Below, piece after piece: positions 45,322-52,813 of a stretch of 64,000 bases of DNA. The stretch is from DASYTH01 sp036002505. Lineage in GTDB: Bacteria > Actinomycetota > Actinomycetes > Mycobacteriales > Pseudonocardiaceae. The notes beneath the pieces were generated by a model that saw only the letters and a list, made by a program, of their open reading frames with translations, did no database searches and was not told where the DNA came from. The stretch's first letter is position 1; every line of letters starts with the position of its first letter. Location of the stretch: NCBI RefSeq assembly GCF_036002505.1, contig NZ_DASYTH010000322.1, forward strand, positions 12,182-76,181. Direction: 5' to 3'. A program made the translations under genes and the position numbers.

Positions 45322-45376
45322 TGCCCTGAAGGCCGCCTTCGGGACGTTGGACGTCCCGAAGGCGGCCTTCAGGGCA
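45322..45376. terminator. Perfect 26-bp hairpin between convergent TetR and coaE genes
   Basis: Two 26-nt arms (TGCCCTGAAGGCCGCC...) pair without mismatch around a TGG loop. The coaE stop codon lies inside the right arm. Symmetry makes it a two-way terminator. A shortened relative sits at 29187-29211. Confidence 0.8.
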
Positions 45377-46562
45377 CTTCCCACCCGGTGCGGCGGGCCC
45401 ATTCCTCCATCCGCGGGTACACCTCGGCGAACCAGGGCTCCTTGGCCTCGGCGTACCGGATCGTGCGCTCGTCCGCCGCGAACTTCCTGGCCAGGTCCCG
45501 TTTCAGCGCCGCGTACTCGTCCCGGATGGACTCCTCGGCCCGCAGCCAGTCGCGGAACAGCAGGGCGAACCGCCAGCCGGGTGAGCCGTGCGCGCGGACG
45601 TGCAGGTTCACCGGACGGCCCGGATCGGCCCCGTTGTAATAGCGCTTCCGCCACAGCGCGGGGTCGCCGGCGCCGTGCGGCTGGTCGTCGGCGATGCCCG
45701 GGCGGAACACGAACCCCGCCTCGGTGAGCGGCGCGGCAAGCGGGTCCGAATCGTCCACAGTGGCCACAGTGAGCTGGAGGTCGATCACGTCCTTGGCCGG
45801 CAGCCCGGGTATCGCGGTGGAGCCGACGTGGTCGACGCGCAGCGCCCGCTCCCCCGCCGCGCGCCGGATCCGGGCGGCGAGGCGCTCGGCCTGGGCCGGC
45901 CAGGTCGGATCGGGCTCGTACAACCGGGGCGAGCCGTAGCCGGCCTTGCGGTGCAACCGCACGTTCGACTCGTAGCGCACCAGGCGGTCGGCCCAGAGCG
46001 CGTCCACCGCCGCGAGGATCTCGTCGAGCGCGCCGGCGTTGTCCAGCCACACGTCGGCGGCGGCGCGGCGGGCCTCCGCGGTGGCCTGCGCGGCGACCCG
46101 GGCCCGAACGTCCACTTCGGACATTCCGCGCTCGGTGACCAGGCGGTGCACCCGGACGTCCTCCGGCGCATCCACCACGATCACCAGGTGATAGTTGGGC
46201 GCGAGGCCGTTCTCCACCAGCAGCGGCACGTCGTGCACGACGACGGCGTCGGGCGGGGCTGCCGCCATGAGCTCCGCGGTCCGGGCGCCGACCCGGGGGT
46301 GCACGATGGCGTTGAGCCGGGCGCGGGCGCCGGGATCGTTGAACACGGTGCCCGCCAGCGCCGCCCGGTCCAGGCTCCCGTCCGGGGTGACCATGCCGGC
46401 GCCGAACGCCGCGACGATCTCAGCCAGCCCGGGCGTGCCGGGCTCGACCACCTCGCGGGCCAGTAGGTCGGAGTCGATCAGGACGGCGCCATGCTCGGCC
46501 AGCCGACCGGCCACAGTGGACTTGCCGGACCCGATCCCACCGGTGAGCCCCACGCGCAGCAT
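45369..46562 (-). CDS. coaE: Dephospho-CoA kinase fused to GrpB/UPF0157 domain
   Basis: 397 residues. Residues 1-200 are dephospho-CoA kinase, with P-loop GGIGSGKST (9-16) and DSDLLAREVVEPGTPG. It phosphorylates the ribose 3'-OH of dephospho-CoA as the last step of CoA synthesis. Residues from about 210 to 397 form a GrpB (UPF0157) nucleotidyltransferase-fold domain with DHVGSTAIPGLPAKDVID and LHVRAHGSPGW. This fusion is known in actinobacteria, for example Mycobacterium. The ATG at 46562 directly begins the kinase; the open frame continues upstream without family similarity. A small hairpin repeat lies 65 nt upstream. Confidence 0.95.
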   Translation of the reverse strand: MLRVGLTGGIGSGKSTVAGRLAEHGAVLIDSDLLAREVVEPGTPGLAEIVAAFGAGMVTPDGSLDRAALAGTVFNDPGARARLNAIVHPRVGARTAELMAAAPPDAVVVHDVPLLVENGLAPNYHLVIVVDAPEDVRVHRLVTERGMSEVDVRARVAAQATAEARRAAADVWLDNAGALDEILAAVDALWADRLVRYESNVRLHRKAGYGSPRLYEPDPTWPAQAERLAARIRRAAGERALRVDHVGSTAIPGLPAKDVIDLQLTVATVDDSDPLAAPLTEAGFVFRPGIADDQPHGAGDPALWRKRYYNGADPGRPVNLHVRAHGSPGWRFALLFRDWLRAEESIRDEYAALKRDLARKFAADERTIRYAEAKEPWFAEVYPRMEEWARRTGWEVP

Positions 46563-46626
46563 GCCGGCATTGTCGCAGCGGGGTCCGCTCACCGAGTGTG
46601 GCGGGGTCTTAGCCATGCAAGGGGGG

Positions 46627-46645
46627 TCTGGGGCTTGTCCCCAGA
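46627..46645. repeat. GGGGTCTGGGG hairpin, copy 1
   Basis: TCTGGGG-CTTGT-CCCCAGA preceded by GGGG, 65 nt upstream of the coaE start. Same family as the hairpins at 49361 and 54376. Confidence 0.65.
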
Positions 46646-46757
46646 AAGAACCGTCTCCACTGTTATCGGTGGGGCTGGTGACACGCCGGGGGCTTGCGAG
46701 GTTTTCCGAGCTTGATCGCCTAGGGTGCCCGCACGGGGCAAGGACGCGGAGGGCGGA

Positions 46758-46985
46758 GTGGTTCGCACGGGCGGGCACGCGGGACGGCACCGGCTTGGCA
46801 CGCCGGGGCTCAGGCACTGCATCGAGCACAGAGCGGTCGCAACAGCACTCGTCGAGTACCGGCGCAACTGGTGGAGCGCGATCCTCGTCCCCGCCAGACA
46901 CACCCTCGCCGGCCTCCGCCGCCGCGCCGCCACCGCAGCGGCCGAGCGCGCCTGGGCCCCGGCGGTCCGCCTCTCCGAGATTTGA
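46758..46985 (+). CDS. Small hypothetical protein (75 aa)
   Basis: GTG start with a strong GGAGG 5 nt upstream, 75 codons, Arg/Ala-rich with a central YRRNWWSAILVPARHTL segment. The composition is basic and partly amphipathic. It has no recognisable domain and no operon partner. It lies between coaE and a convergent lipoprotein gene. Real expression is plausible from the ribosome site, but a chance frame cannot be excluded. Confidence 0.4.
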   Translation: MVRTGGHAGRHRLGTPGLRHCIEHRAVATALVEYRRNWWSAILVPARHTLAGLRRRAATAAAERAWAPAVRLSEI

Positions 46986-47003
46986 TGGGTTGGGCGCGCA
47001 GCC

Positions 47004-47576
47004 TCACCGAGGTGTGAGGGCGCGTTCGGCGATGTGGGAGAGGGCGTTGGCGGCGCGGTCTTCGGGGAGCAGGTCGGGGATCACCGTGATCACGACGGTG
47101 GTCCGGCCGCGGGAGGCGACCAGCATGCGCTTGGCGCCGAGGAGCAGGACGCCCTGGCCCGGGCCGACCGGGACCTGGGAGGACTTGGCGCCGGCCTCGC
47201 GCTCGGTCTCGATGGTGCTGGCCAGGCGGCGCTGCGCGGCGGTCTCGTCGGTGTAGGTGGCCAGGCCGATGGTGACCACCGCGGCGGTTACCGGCTGGCC
47301 GTCCGGCACGCCGTAGTAGCAGTCGAGCCGCGCGGTGCGGCCGATCTTGGGCTCGGGCACGCCGACGATCGGCAGGGTCTGCCCGGTCACCGCCGCGTTG
47401 AGGATCTCGGTGATCTCGCCGAGCGTGGCCAGCCCGCCGCAGGTCTTCGGCACCTCCTTGGCCGCACTCGACGACACCGGCGCCGACGAGCTGACCGCGG
47501 GCACATTCGGCCGGGCCGCCGGCGGCTCCGCCGAGCACCCCGCCACCACCAACGCGGCCAGCGCCGTGATCACCAT
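47004..47576 (-). CDS. Secreted lipoprotein, DUF3558-like
   Basis: 190 residues. The signal peptide (VITALAALVVAG) ends in a lipobox with Cys14, followed by a Ser/Pro-rich linker. Two Cys (in KTCGGL and LDCYYG) could form a disulfide in a domain resembling the DUF3558 lipoproteins of actinobacteria. Function unknown. The ATG at 47576 has GGAGG 7 nt upstream; GTG 47582 is an alternative. The region upstream is occupied by a 21-bp repeat array, which as translated sequence would give an artificial N-terminal extension. Confidence 0.85.
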   Translation of the reverse strand: MVITALAALVVAGCSAEPPAARPNVPAVSSSAPVSSSAAKEVPKTCGGLATLGEITEILNAAVTGQTLPIVGVPEPKIGRTARLDCYYGVPDGQPVTAAVVTIGLATYTDETAAQRRLASTIETEREAGAKSSQVPVGPGQGVLLLGAKRMLVASRGRTTVVITVIPDLLPEDRAANALSHIAERALTPR

Positions 47577-47608
47577 GCGCACCCCTCCACGGTAAGCCCT
47601 CACCCCAC

Positions 47609-47788
47609 GAGTTCGACGTTCCAGCACGCGAGTCGCACGTTCCAGCACGCGAGTCCCCACTTCAGGCGCCCGAGTTCAGCGTTCGGGAGCGTGAGTTCAT
47701 AGTTCGGAACCGGGAACTCAGGTGCCGGAACCGGGAACTCAGGTGCCGGAATCGGGGACTCGTGTGCTGGAATCGGGGACTCGCGTGC
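47609..47788. repeat. Head-to-head array of 21-bp repeats (five direct, four inverted)
   Basis: GAGT units begin at 47609, 47630, 47651, 47672 and 47693. Their inverted counterparts (GGGAACTC or GGGGACTC) follow at 47711, 47732, 47753 and 47774. Spacing within each half is exactly 21 bp. The first unit (GAGTTCGACGTTC) equals the unit of the array at 37572. The two halves can pair into a long stem. Confidence 0.85.
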
Positions 47789-47822
47789 GAAAGCCCCGCG
47801 GCTTGGGGCCGCGGGGCTTTCG
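47788..47822 (-). terminator. rpsA terminator hairpin
   Basis: A 15-bp perfect stem, CGAAAGCCCCGCGGC, with a 5-nt loop. It starts 13 nt after the rpsA stop on the minus strand and is followed by the repeat array. Confidence 0.85.
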
Positions 47823-47834
47823 GGATGGTTGGGG

Positions 47835-49331
47835 TTACTGGCCGCCGGAGAGCTTCTCGCGGAGGGCGGCCAGTTGCTCGTCGCTGGCGAGGGTGCCGCC
47901 GCTCTTGGCCGCGGTCTCGCTGCTGCTGGAGGAGTACTCGCCGTCCACGGCGTCGTCGTCGCCAGCGCCCGCGGCGCTGGCTTCGGCGGCCTCGGCCGCG
48001 GCGGCCCGGACCTGCTTCATGTGCTGCTCGTAGCGCAGGTGCGCCTCGGCGTACTGGCGCTCCCACTCCTCACGCTGCTTGTCGAAGCCTTCCTGCCACT
48101 CCTGGGTGTCCGGGTCGAAGCCCTCGGGGTAGATGTAGTTGCCCTCGGCGTCGTACTCGGCGGCCATGCCGTACTGGGTGGGGTCGAACTCCGTGTCCGG
48201 CGTGACGCCCTCGTTGGCCTGCTTGAGCGACAGCGAGATCCGCCGCCGCTCGAGGTCGATGTCGATCACCTTGACCATGACCTCGTTGCCGACCTGCACG
48301 ACCTGCTCGGGAATCTCCACGTGCCGCTCGGCCAGCTCGGAGATGTGCACCAGACCCTCGATGCCCTCGTCCACCCGGACGAACGCGCCGAACGGCACCA
48401 GCTTGGTGACCTTGCCCGGCACGATCTGCCCGATCGCGTGGGTGCGCGCGAACTGGCGCCACGGGTCCTCCTGCGTCGCCTTGAGCGACAAGGAAACCCG
48501 CTCGCGCTCCATGTCCACGTCGAGCACCTCGACGGTGACCTCCTGGCCCACCTCGACCACCTCGGACGGGTGATCGATGTGCTTCCAGGACAGCTCGGAC
48601 ACGTGCACCAGGCCGTCCACCCCACCGAGGTCGACGAACGCGCCGAAGTTGACAATCGAGGAGACCACGCCCTTGCGGACCTGGCCCTTCTGCAGCTGGT
48701 TGAGGAACTCGCTGCGTACCTCGGACTGCGTCTGCTCCAGCCACGCCCGGCGGGACAGCACCACGTTGTTGCGGTTCTTGTCCAGCTCGATGATCTTGGC
48801 CTCGAGCTCGCGCCCGACGTAGGGCTGCAGGTCGCGCACCCGGCGCATCTCCACCAGCGACGCGGGCAGGAACCCACGCAGCCCGATGTCCAGGATCAGG
48901 CCACCCTTGACCACCTCGATGACGGTGCCCTTGACCGGCTCGTCGGCCTCCTTGAGACCCTCGATCGCGCCCCACGCCCGCTCGTACTGCGCGCGTTTCT
49001 TGGACAGGATCAGCCGGCCCTCCTTGTCCTCCTTCTGGAGAACCAGGGCTTCGACCTCATCACCGACGCTCACCACATCGGCGGGATCGACGTCATGTTT
49101 GATCGACAACTCGCGCGAGGGGATCACACCCTCGGTCTTGTAGCCGATGTCGAGCAGGACCTCGTCACGGTCAACCTTGACGATGGTCCCCTCGACGATG
49201 TCGCCATCGTTGAAGTACTTGATGGTCTTGTCGATGGCGGCGAGGAAGTCCTCACCCGTCCCGACGTCGTTGACGGCAACCTGCTGCCTCGTTGCGGTGC
49301 CGGACGGGACGGTTGTGGTATCGGTGGACAT
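47835..49331 (-). CDS. rpsA: 30S ribosomal protein S1
   Basis: 498 residues, the actinobacterial S1 with four S1 RNA-binding repeats (about 40-110, 125-195, 210-285, 300-370). VKGTVIEVVKGGLILDIGLRGFLP and RKGVVSSIVNFGAFVDLGG are the clearest. An acidic, low-complexity C-terminal tail follows (poly-Glu/Ala and a Ser run near the end). It brings mRNA to the ribosome. The ATG at 49331 gives the usual MSTDTT start; GGAG lies about 12 nt upstream. Its 5' region contains a hairpin repeat (49361-49380). Confidence 0.97.
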   Translation of the reverse strand: MSTDTTTVPSGTATRQQVAVNDVGTGEDFLAAIDKTIKYFNDGDIVEGTIVKVDRDEVLLDIGYKTEGVIPSRELSIKHDVDPADVVSVGDEVEALVLQKEDKEGRLILSKKRAQYERAWGAIEGLKEADEPVKGTVIEVVKGGLILDIGLRGFLPASLVEMRRVRDLQPYVGRELEAKIIELDKNRNNVVLSRRAWLEQTQSEVRSEFLNQLQKGQVRKGVVSSIVNFGAFVDLGGVDGLVHVSELSWKHIDHPSEVVEVGQEVTVEVLDVDMERERVSLSLKATQEDPWRQFARTHAIGQIVPGKVTKLVPFGAFVRVDEGIEGLVHISELAERHVEIPEQVVQVGNEVMVKVIDIDLERRRISLSLKQANEGVTPDTEFDPTQYGMAAEYDAEGNYIYPEGFDPDTQEWQEGFDKQREEWERQYAEAHLRYEQHMKQVRAAAAEAAEASAAGAGDDDAVDGEYSSSSSETAAKSGGTLASDEQLAALREKLSGGQ

Positions 49332-49360
49332 CAGGTGGGTAGCTCCGATAGGGATTGGGG

Positions 49361-49380
49361 TCTGGGGGCTTGCCCCCAGA
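49361..49380. repeat. GGGGTCTGGGG hairpin, copy 2, in the rpsA 5' region
   Basis: TCTGGGGG-CTTG-CCCCCAGA, 8-bp stem, 30 nt upstream of the rpsA start. It would lie in the rpsA leader if transcription starts at the TAGGAT element near 49516. Confidence 0.65.
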
Positions 49381-49515
49381 GTTCGCTGTGGGTTGGGATC
49401 TGGAGTTCTTGTCACGCGGCGGAGAAAGTTCGCCCACAATCAGCAAACGCCGCGCGACCGCTCTTGATTCCCAGCACGGCGAACCCACGGCAGCACGAAA
49501 CCACTGCGCGGCGGT

Positions 49516-49521
49516 ATCCTA
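49516..49521 (-). promoter_or_regulatory. Candidate rpsA -10 (TAGGAT)
   Basis: TAGGAT on the minus strand, about 185 nt upstream of the rpsA ATG. TTTGCC lies 19 nt upstream as a weak -35. Other promoters in the 258-nt gap cannot be excluded. Confidence 0.35.
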
Positions 49522-49576
49522 CGCGGCCACGCGAGGGCGCGGCAAACCCAGGGTACGGAGCACGCCCCCGACCGGC

Positions 49577-49582
49577 TATAAC
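49577..49582 (+). promoter_or_regulatory. Candidate -10 (TATAAC) for a leaderless methyltransferase transcript
   Basis: TATAAC ends 7 nt before the GTG start at 49590, so the transcript would begin at the start codon. No Shine-Dalgarno precedes the gene. Confidence 0.55.
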
Positions 49583-49589
49583 GGTCACC

Positions 49590-50459
49590 GTGCAGAACGA
49601 CCTCGGCAAACCACCCTCCGCGCTGTGGCAGTCACCGGCGGAGCGCGCGCTCGGCACGGCGGGGATTGCGCGCCGGCAGGCCGACTCGGCCGAGACGGTG
49701 GCGGCCAACACCGCGTGGTGGGACGCCTACGCCGAGGAGTACCACGCCGAGCACGGCGAGTTCCTCGGCGTGGCGGACTTCGTCTGGTGTCCCGAGGGCC
49801 TGCGCGAGGAGGACGCCGGGCTGCTCGGTGACGTCGACGGGCGCGCGGTGCTCGAGGTCGGCTGCGGCTCCGCGCCGTGCGCCCGCTGGCTCACCACCCA
49901 CGGCGCGCACGTCGTCGGGCTGGACCTGTCCACGGCCATGTTGCGCTACGCCACCGCGGCCGGCGAGCTGACCGGCATCGAGGTGCCGCTGGTGCGCGGC
50001 AACGCCGAACGACTCCCGTTCGCCACAGGTTCCTTCGACCTGGCCTGCTCGGCGTTCGGCGCGGTGCCGTTCGTGGCCGACGTGGCCGCGGTGTTCGGCG
50101 AGGTGGCCCGGGTGCTGCGGCCGGGCGGGCGCTGGGTGTTCGCGGTGACCCACCCGATCAGGTGGATCTTCCCGGACGACCCCGGGCCGGACGGCCTACG
50201 GGTCACCAGCTCCTACTTCGACCGCACGCCCTACCTCGAGGTGGACGCCGGGGGCCAGGCCACCTACGCCGAGCACCACCGCACGTTCGGCGACTTCGTC
50301 CGCGCCCTCACCGCCGCCGGCCTGAACCTGCGGGACGTGATCGAACCGGAATGGCCCGAAGGCCATACCCGCGAGTGGGGCCAGTGGAGCCCGCTGCGCG
50401 GCGCCCTCTTCCCCGGCACCGCGATCTTCGTGTGCGACAAGCCGGAGCCCGTAACGTGA
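49590..50459 (+). CDS. Class I SAM-dependent methyltransferase
   Basis: 289 residues. SAM-binding motif VLEVGCGSAPCARWL near residue 90, then GLDLSTAML and LPFATGSFDLACSAFGAVPFV, the usual sequence of methyltransferase motifs I-III (Methyltransf_11). The substrate is unknown; this gene is a frequent neighbour of rpsA in actinobacteria from memory. GTG was chosen because the TATAAC promoter element ends 7 nt before it; the longer upstream open frame is antisense to rpsA. A structured repeat follows its stop. Confidence 0.9.
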   Translation: MQNDLGKPPSALWQSPAERALGTAGIARRQADSAETVAANTAWWDAYAEEYHAEHGEFLGVADFVWCPEGLREEDAGLLGDVDGRAVLEVGCGSAPCARWLTTHGAHVVGLDLSTAMLRYATAAGELTGIEVPLVRGNAERLPFATGSFDLACSAFGAVPFVADVAAVFGEVARVLRPGGRWVFAVTHPIRWIFPDDPGPDGLRVTSSYFDRTPYLEVDAGGQATYAEHHRTFGDFVRALTAAGLNLRDVIEPEWPEGHTREWGQWSPLRGALFPGTAIFVCDKPEPVT

Positions 50460-50466
50460 TCGGCCG

Positions 50467-50539
50467 CCGGTGTCTGCGCGCCGAGCAGCGCAGGGAGCGA
50501 GGAACGAGCGACCGAGCAGCGCAGGCGTGCAGACACCGG
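50467..50539 (+). repeat. Structured repeat, copy B, between methyltransferase and GNAT genes
   Basis: Arms CCGGTGTCTGC (50467-50477) and GCAGACACCGG (50529-50539) pair perfectly, and 14 of 15 bp pair when extended. The core contains GAGCAGCGCAG twice around GAGCGAGGAACGAGCG. Copy A is at 42720-42793. Confidence 0.7.
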
Positions 50540-50577
50540 ATCCAGAGGCCGATCACCGCGCGAGCGGAGCGAGCGCA

Positions 50578-51510
50578 ATGAACAGAGTGGCGGATCTGTT
50601 GCTGCAGGCGCAGTCCGCCCGGTTCGCCGGTCTCGATCCGCTGCTGCCGGTGGCGACCCAGCCGCCGGAGGGGGACGTGATCACCGCGGCGCTGCGCGAC
50701 GGCGAGCGGGTGGCCGGCGTGGTGGTCCGCACGGCGCATCCGCCGGGCTCGGTCGGCACGCTGTGGTCGGCGCTGGACGTGTGGGAGCTGCACCCGTTGC
50801 TGGGCCTGGCCGGCGGCCGCGCGATGGACCCGTTGCTGCGGCAGTGGCGGCGGATCATGGCGCGGGGCACGGTCGGCGCCGACTCGGCGTGCGTGGTGAC
50901 CTGGCCGACCCGGGACGCCGAGGCCACGAGGGCGTTGCTGGACCACGGTTTCGTGCCGCTGTCGGCGATCGCGGTGCGGACCGGCAAGGAGGGTGCGCCG
51001 GACCTGCCCGCGTCCGCGCTGACCGTCCGGCGGGCCACCCGGGTCGACGCCGAGATCGTGGTCCAGCTCGAGCTGGCGGAACTGGAGTACTCGGCGCTGG
51101 TCGGCGGCGCGATCACCCGGCCGGAGGCGGCGGAGATCAAGCGCGCCTCGGTGGCCCGGCACCTCGAGCATGACGACCCGGTGTGGCTGGCCGAGCGGGA
51201 CGGGCTGACCGTGGGCATGGCGCAGTGCTGGCTGACCGACGCGGAACCCGGCTCCTGGACGGCGATCCGGCTGCCACCCGGGCGCTGGGGTTACGTCAAC
51301 TGCCTGTCCGTCCTGCCCGGCGAGCGCGGCGCGGGCGTGGGCCGGACGCTCATGGCCGTGGCCCACCGGGAGCTCGAGCGGCGCGGCGCGGTCGGCACTT
51401 TTCTCTACTACCACCCGCCGAATCCGCTCTCCTCGGTGTTCTGGGCCCGGCAGGGCTACCGTCCACTGTGGACGACTTGGGAGGTCCGGCCGGCCAGCGC
51501 CCTGCGCTGA
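50578..51510 (+). CDS. GNAT-family N-acetyltransferase
   Basis: 310 residues. The C-terminal GNAT domain (about 150-305) has the acetyl-CoA loop VLPGERGAGVGRTLM and the FWARQGYRPL end strand. The N-terminal half looks like a second, degenerate GNAT fold (VAGVVVRTAHPPGSVG...ALLDHGFVPL). ATG with CGGAGCGAG upstream. The substrate is unknown. It stands alone between the structured repeat and a palindrome at 51573. Confidence 0.88.
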   Translation: MNRVADLLLQAQSARFAGLDPLLPVATQPPEGDVITAALRDGERVAGVVVRTAHPPGSVGTLWSALDVWELHPLLGLAGGRAMDPLLRQWRRIMARGTVGADSACVVTWPTRDAEATRALLDHGFVPLSAIAVRTGKEGAPDLPASALTVRRATRVDAEIVVQLELAELEYSALVGGAITRPEAAEIKRASVARHLEHDDPVWLAERDGLTVGMAQCWLTDAEPGSWTAIRLPPGRWGYVNCLSVLPGERGAGVGRTLMAVAHRELERRGAVGTFLYYHPPNPLSSVFWARQGYRPLWTTWEVRPASALR

Positions 51511-51572
51511 CCCGTGTCCATGGACTGGCAAGTCTTCCGGCCAGAGCGCACCATGGGTGAGGTAAGGGTCTC

Positions 51573-51597
51573 GATTCCGCAACAGGTGCGCGGAATC
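51573..51597. promoter_or_regulatory. Inverted repeat GATTCCGC-N9-GCGGAATC
   Basis: Perfect 8-bp arms, 25 nt in all, in the gap between the GNAT stop and the propeller-protein start. It could be an operator for the downstream gene or a weak terminator for the upstream one. Confidence 0.4.
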
Positions 51598-51622
51598 GCA
51601 GGCCCGCTGGAACCTTTCGGGG

Positions 51623-52813
51623 GTGGCGCCGTTGCGCGGTCGCGACTGGGAACTGGGCGTCAAGCCGCGCCGGCGCATGCTGGTCGGCTCCATCACCGCC
51701 GTGCTGCTGGCCGGTGCGGCCATCCCACTGCTGCGCACCCAGCTCGGCCCCGTCGCCGAGGAGCAGCCGCCGGCGCCCGCCCCGCCGATTCCGCGGGGCA
51801 CGCTGCCGTCGTGGCTGCCCAGCGGCCCGGGGACGTTCACCTACAACGTCCGCTGGGCCGACCGGGATCACGCCTACGCCATCCGCGGAAACTGCGCGAC
51901 GACCAACGGCACCACCGACTGCGGCGCACAGCTGCTGGCCACCGAGGACGCCGCGCACTGGGAGCCGCGAACCCTGCCGGCGCCCGACGGCAAGGCCGAG
52001 TCCGGCCTGCTGCAGCAACTCTATGTGTTGGGGCAGGAGAAGGTCGTCGTCGAGGCACCGCGGGAACGCTGGTACAGCGACGATGGCGGGCGCTCCTGGC
52101 GCAAGGTGCCGATCGAGCGCGGGTTGTCGGTCGAGGCCATCCCTGAAGGCGGGGTGCTCGAGCCGCAGTGCGCGGTGGTCACCACGGTGTGCCGCCGGCT
52201 CGGCCGGCTCCTGGTGATGCTGCCCGACTCCGGCCGGTCCGCGGCGCTGGCGAACCCGCCGCCGCTGCAGCAGGTGTCGCCGGGCACCGTGCCGGCCGGG
52301 GACGGCGCCTGGTGGGTCTCCGGGCTGGACCCGGCCACCGGCCGTCCGGCGACCGCGGTGTCCCGGGACGCCGGCCGCAGCTGGACGGTCGGCGCCCTGC
52401 CGGCCTTCGACGGCACGCCCTACGGTGGGCTCTCGATCACCGCCACCTCGGGAGCGGCCTACGCCACCGCGATCACCCGCACGCCGGACGGCGGCACCTG
52501 GCTGCTCGCGATCTTCCGCAGCACCGACGGCGGCCGAACCTGGGAGCGCACCTGGCAGGCGTCCGGCTCCCGGGAACCGCGCAGCATCAACGGGGTCGTG
52601 GTGGCCGCGGCGGACGGCAAGCTGATCGTGGCCACCCAGTCCGGAACCACCTATGTCAGCACCGACGGCGGCCGGACCTTCCAGTGGAACCGCGACCTCC
52701 TCGGCCACGTGGAATGGAACCGCGGCGGCTACTTCGTCAGCAACACCTATCCGTCCACTGTGTACACCTGGTCCCTTGACGGGGTCTACTGGCTGCGCTA
52801 CACGGTTACCTGA
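51623..52813 (+). CDS. Membrane-anchored b-propeller protein with Asp-box repeats
   Basis: 396 residues. A basic N-terminus and one hydrophobic helix (about 19-37) form a signal anchor, followed by a Pro-rich linker. The external part carries four Asp boxes (SDDGGRSW, SRDAGRSW, STDGGRTW, STDGGRTF), the mark of sialidase/BNR-type propellers. There are no sialidase catalytic residues I can point to, so it is more likely a binding or structural protein than a glycosidase. GTG start with weak ribosome site. Its 3' end overlaps the convergent gene by 8 nt. Confidence 0.85.
   Translation: MAPLRGRDWELGVKPRRRMLVGSITAVLLAGAAIPLLRTQLGPVAEEQPPAPAPPIPRGTLPSWLPSGPGTFTYNVRWADRDHAYAIRGNCATTNGTTDCGAQLLATEDAAHWEPRTLPAPDGKAESGLLQQLYVLGQEKVVVEAPRERWYSDDGGRSWRKVPIERGLSVEAIPEGGVLEPQCAVVTTVCRRLGRLLVMLPDSGRSAALANPPPLQQVSPGTVPAGDGAWWVSGLDPATGRPATAVSRDAGRSWTVGALPAFDGTPYGGLSITATSGAAYATAITRTPDGGTWLLAIFRSTDGGRTWERTWQASGSREPRSINGVVVAAADGKLIVATQSGTTYVSTDGGRTFQWNRDLLGHVEWNRGGYFVSNTYPSTVYTWSLDGVYWLRYTVT

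Noticed and set aside
47829..49589. Upstream extension of the methyltransferase frame across rpsA
   Set aside because: The extension is antisense to rpsA; the TATAAC promoter element and GTG at 49590 mark the real start.
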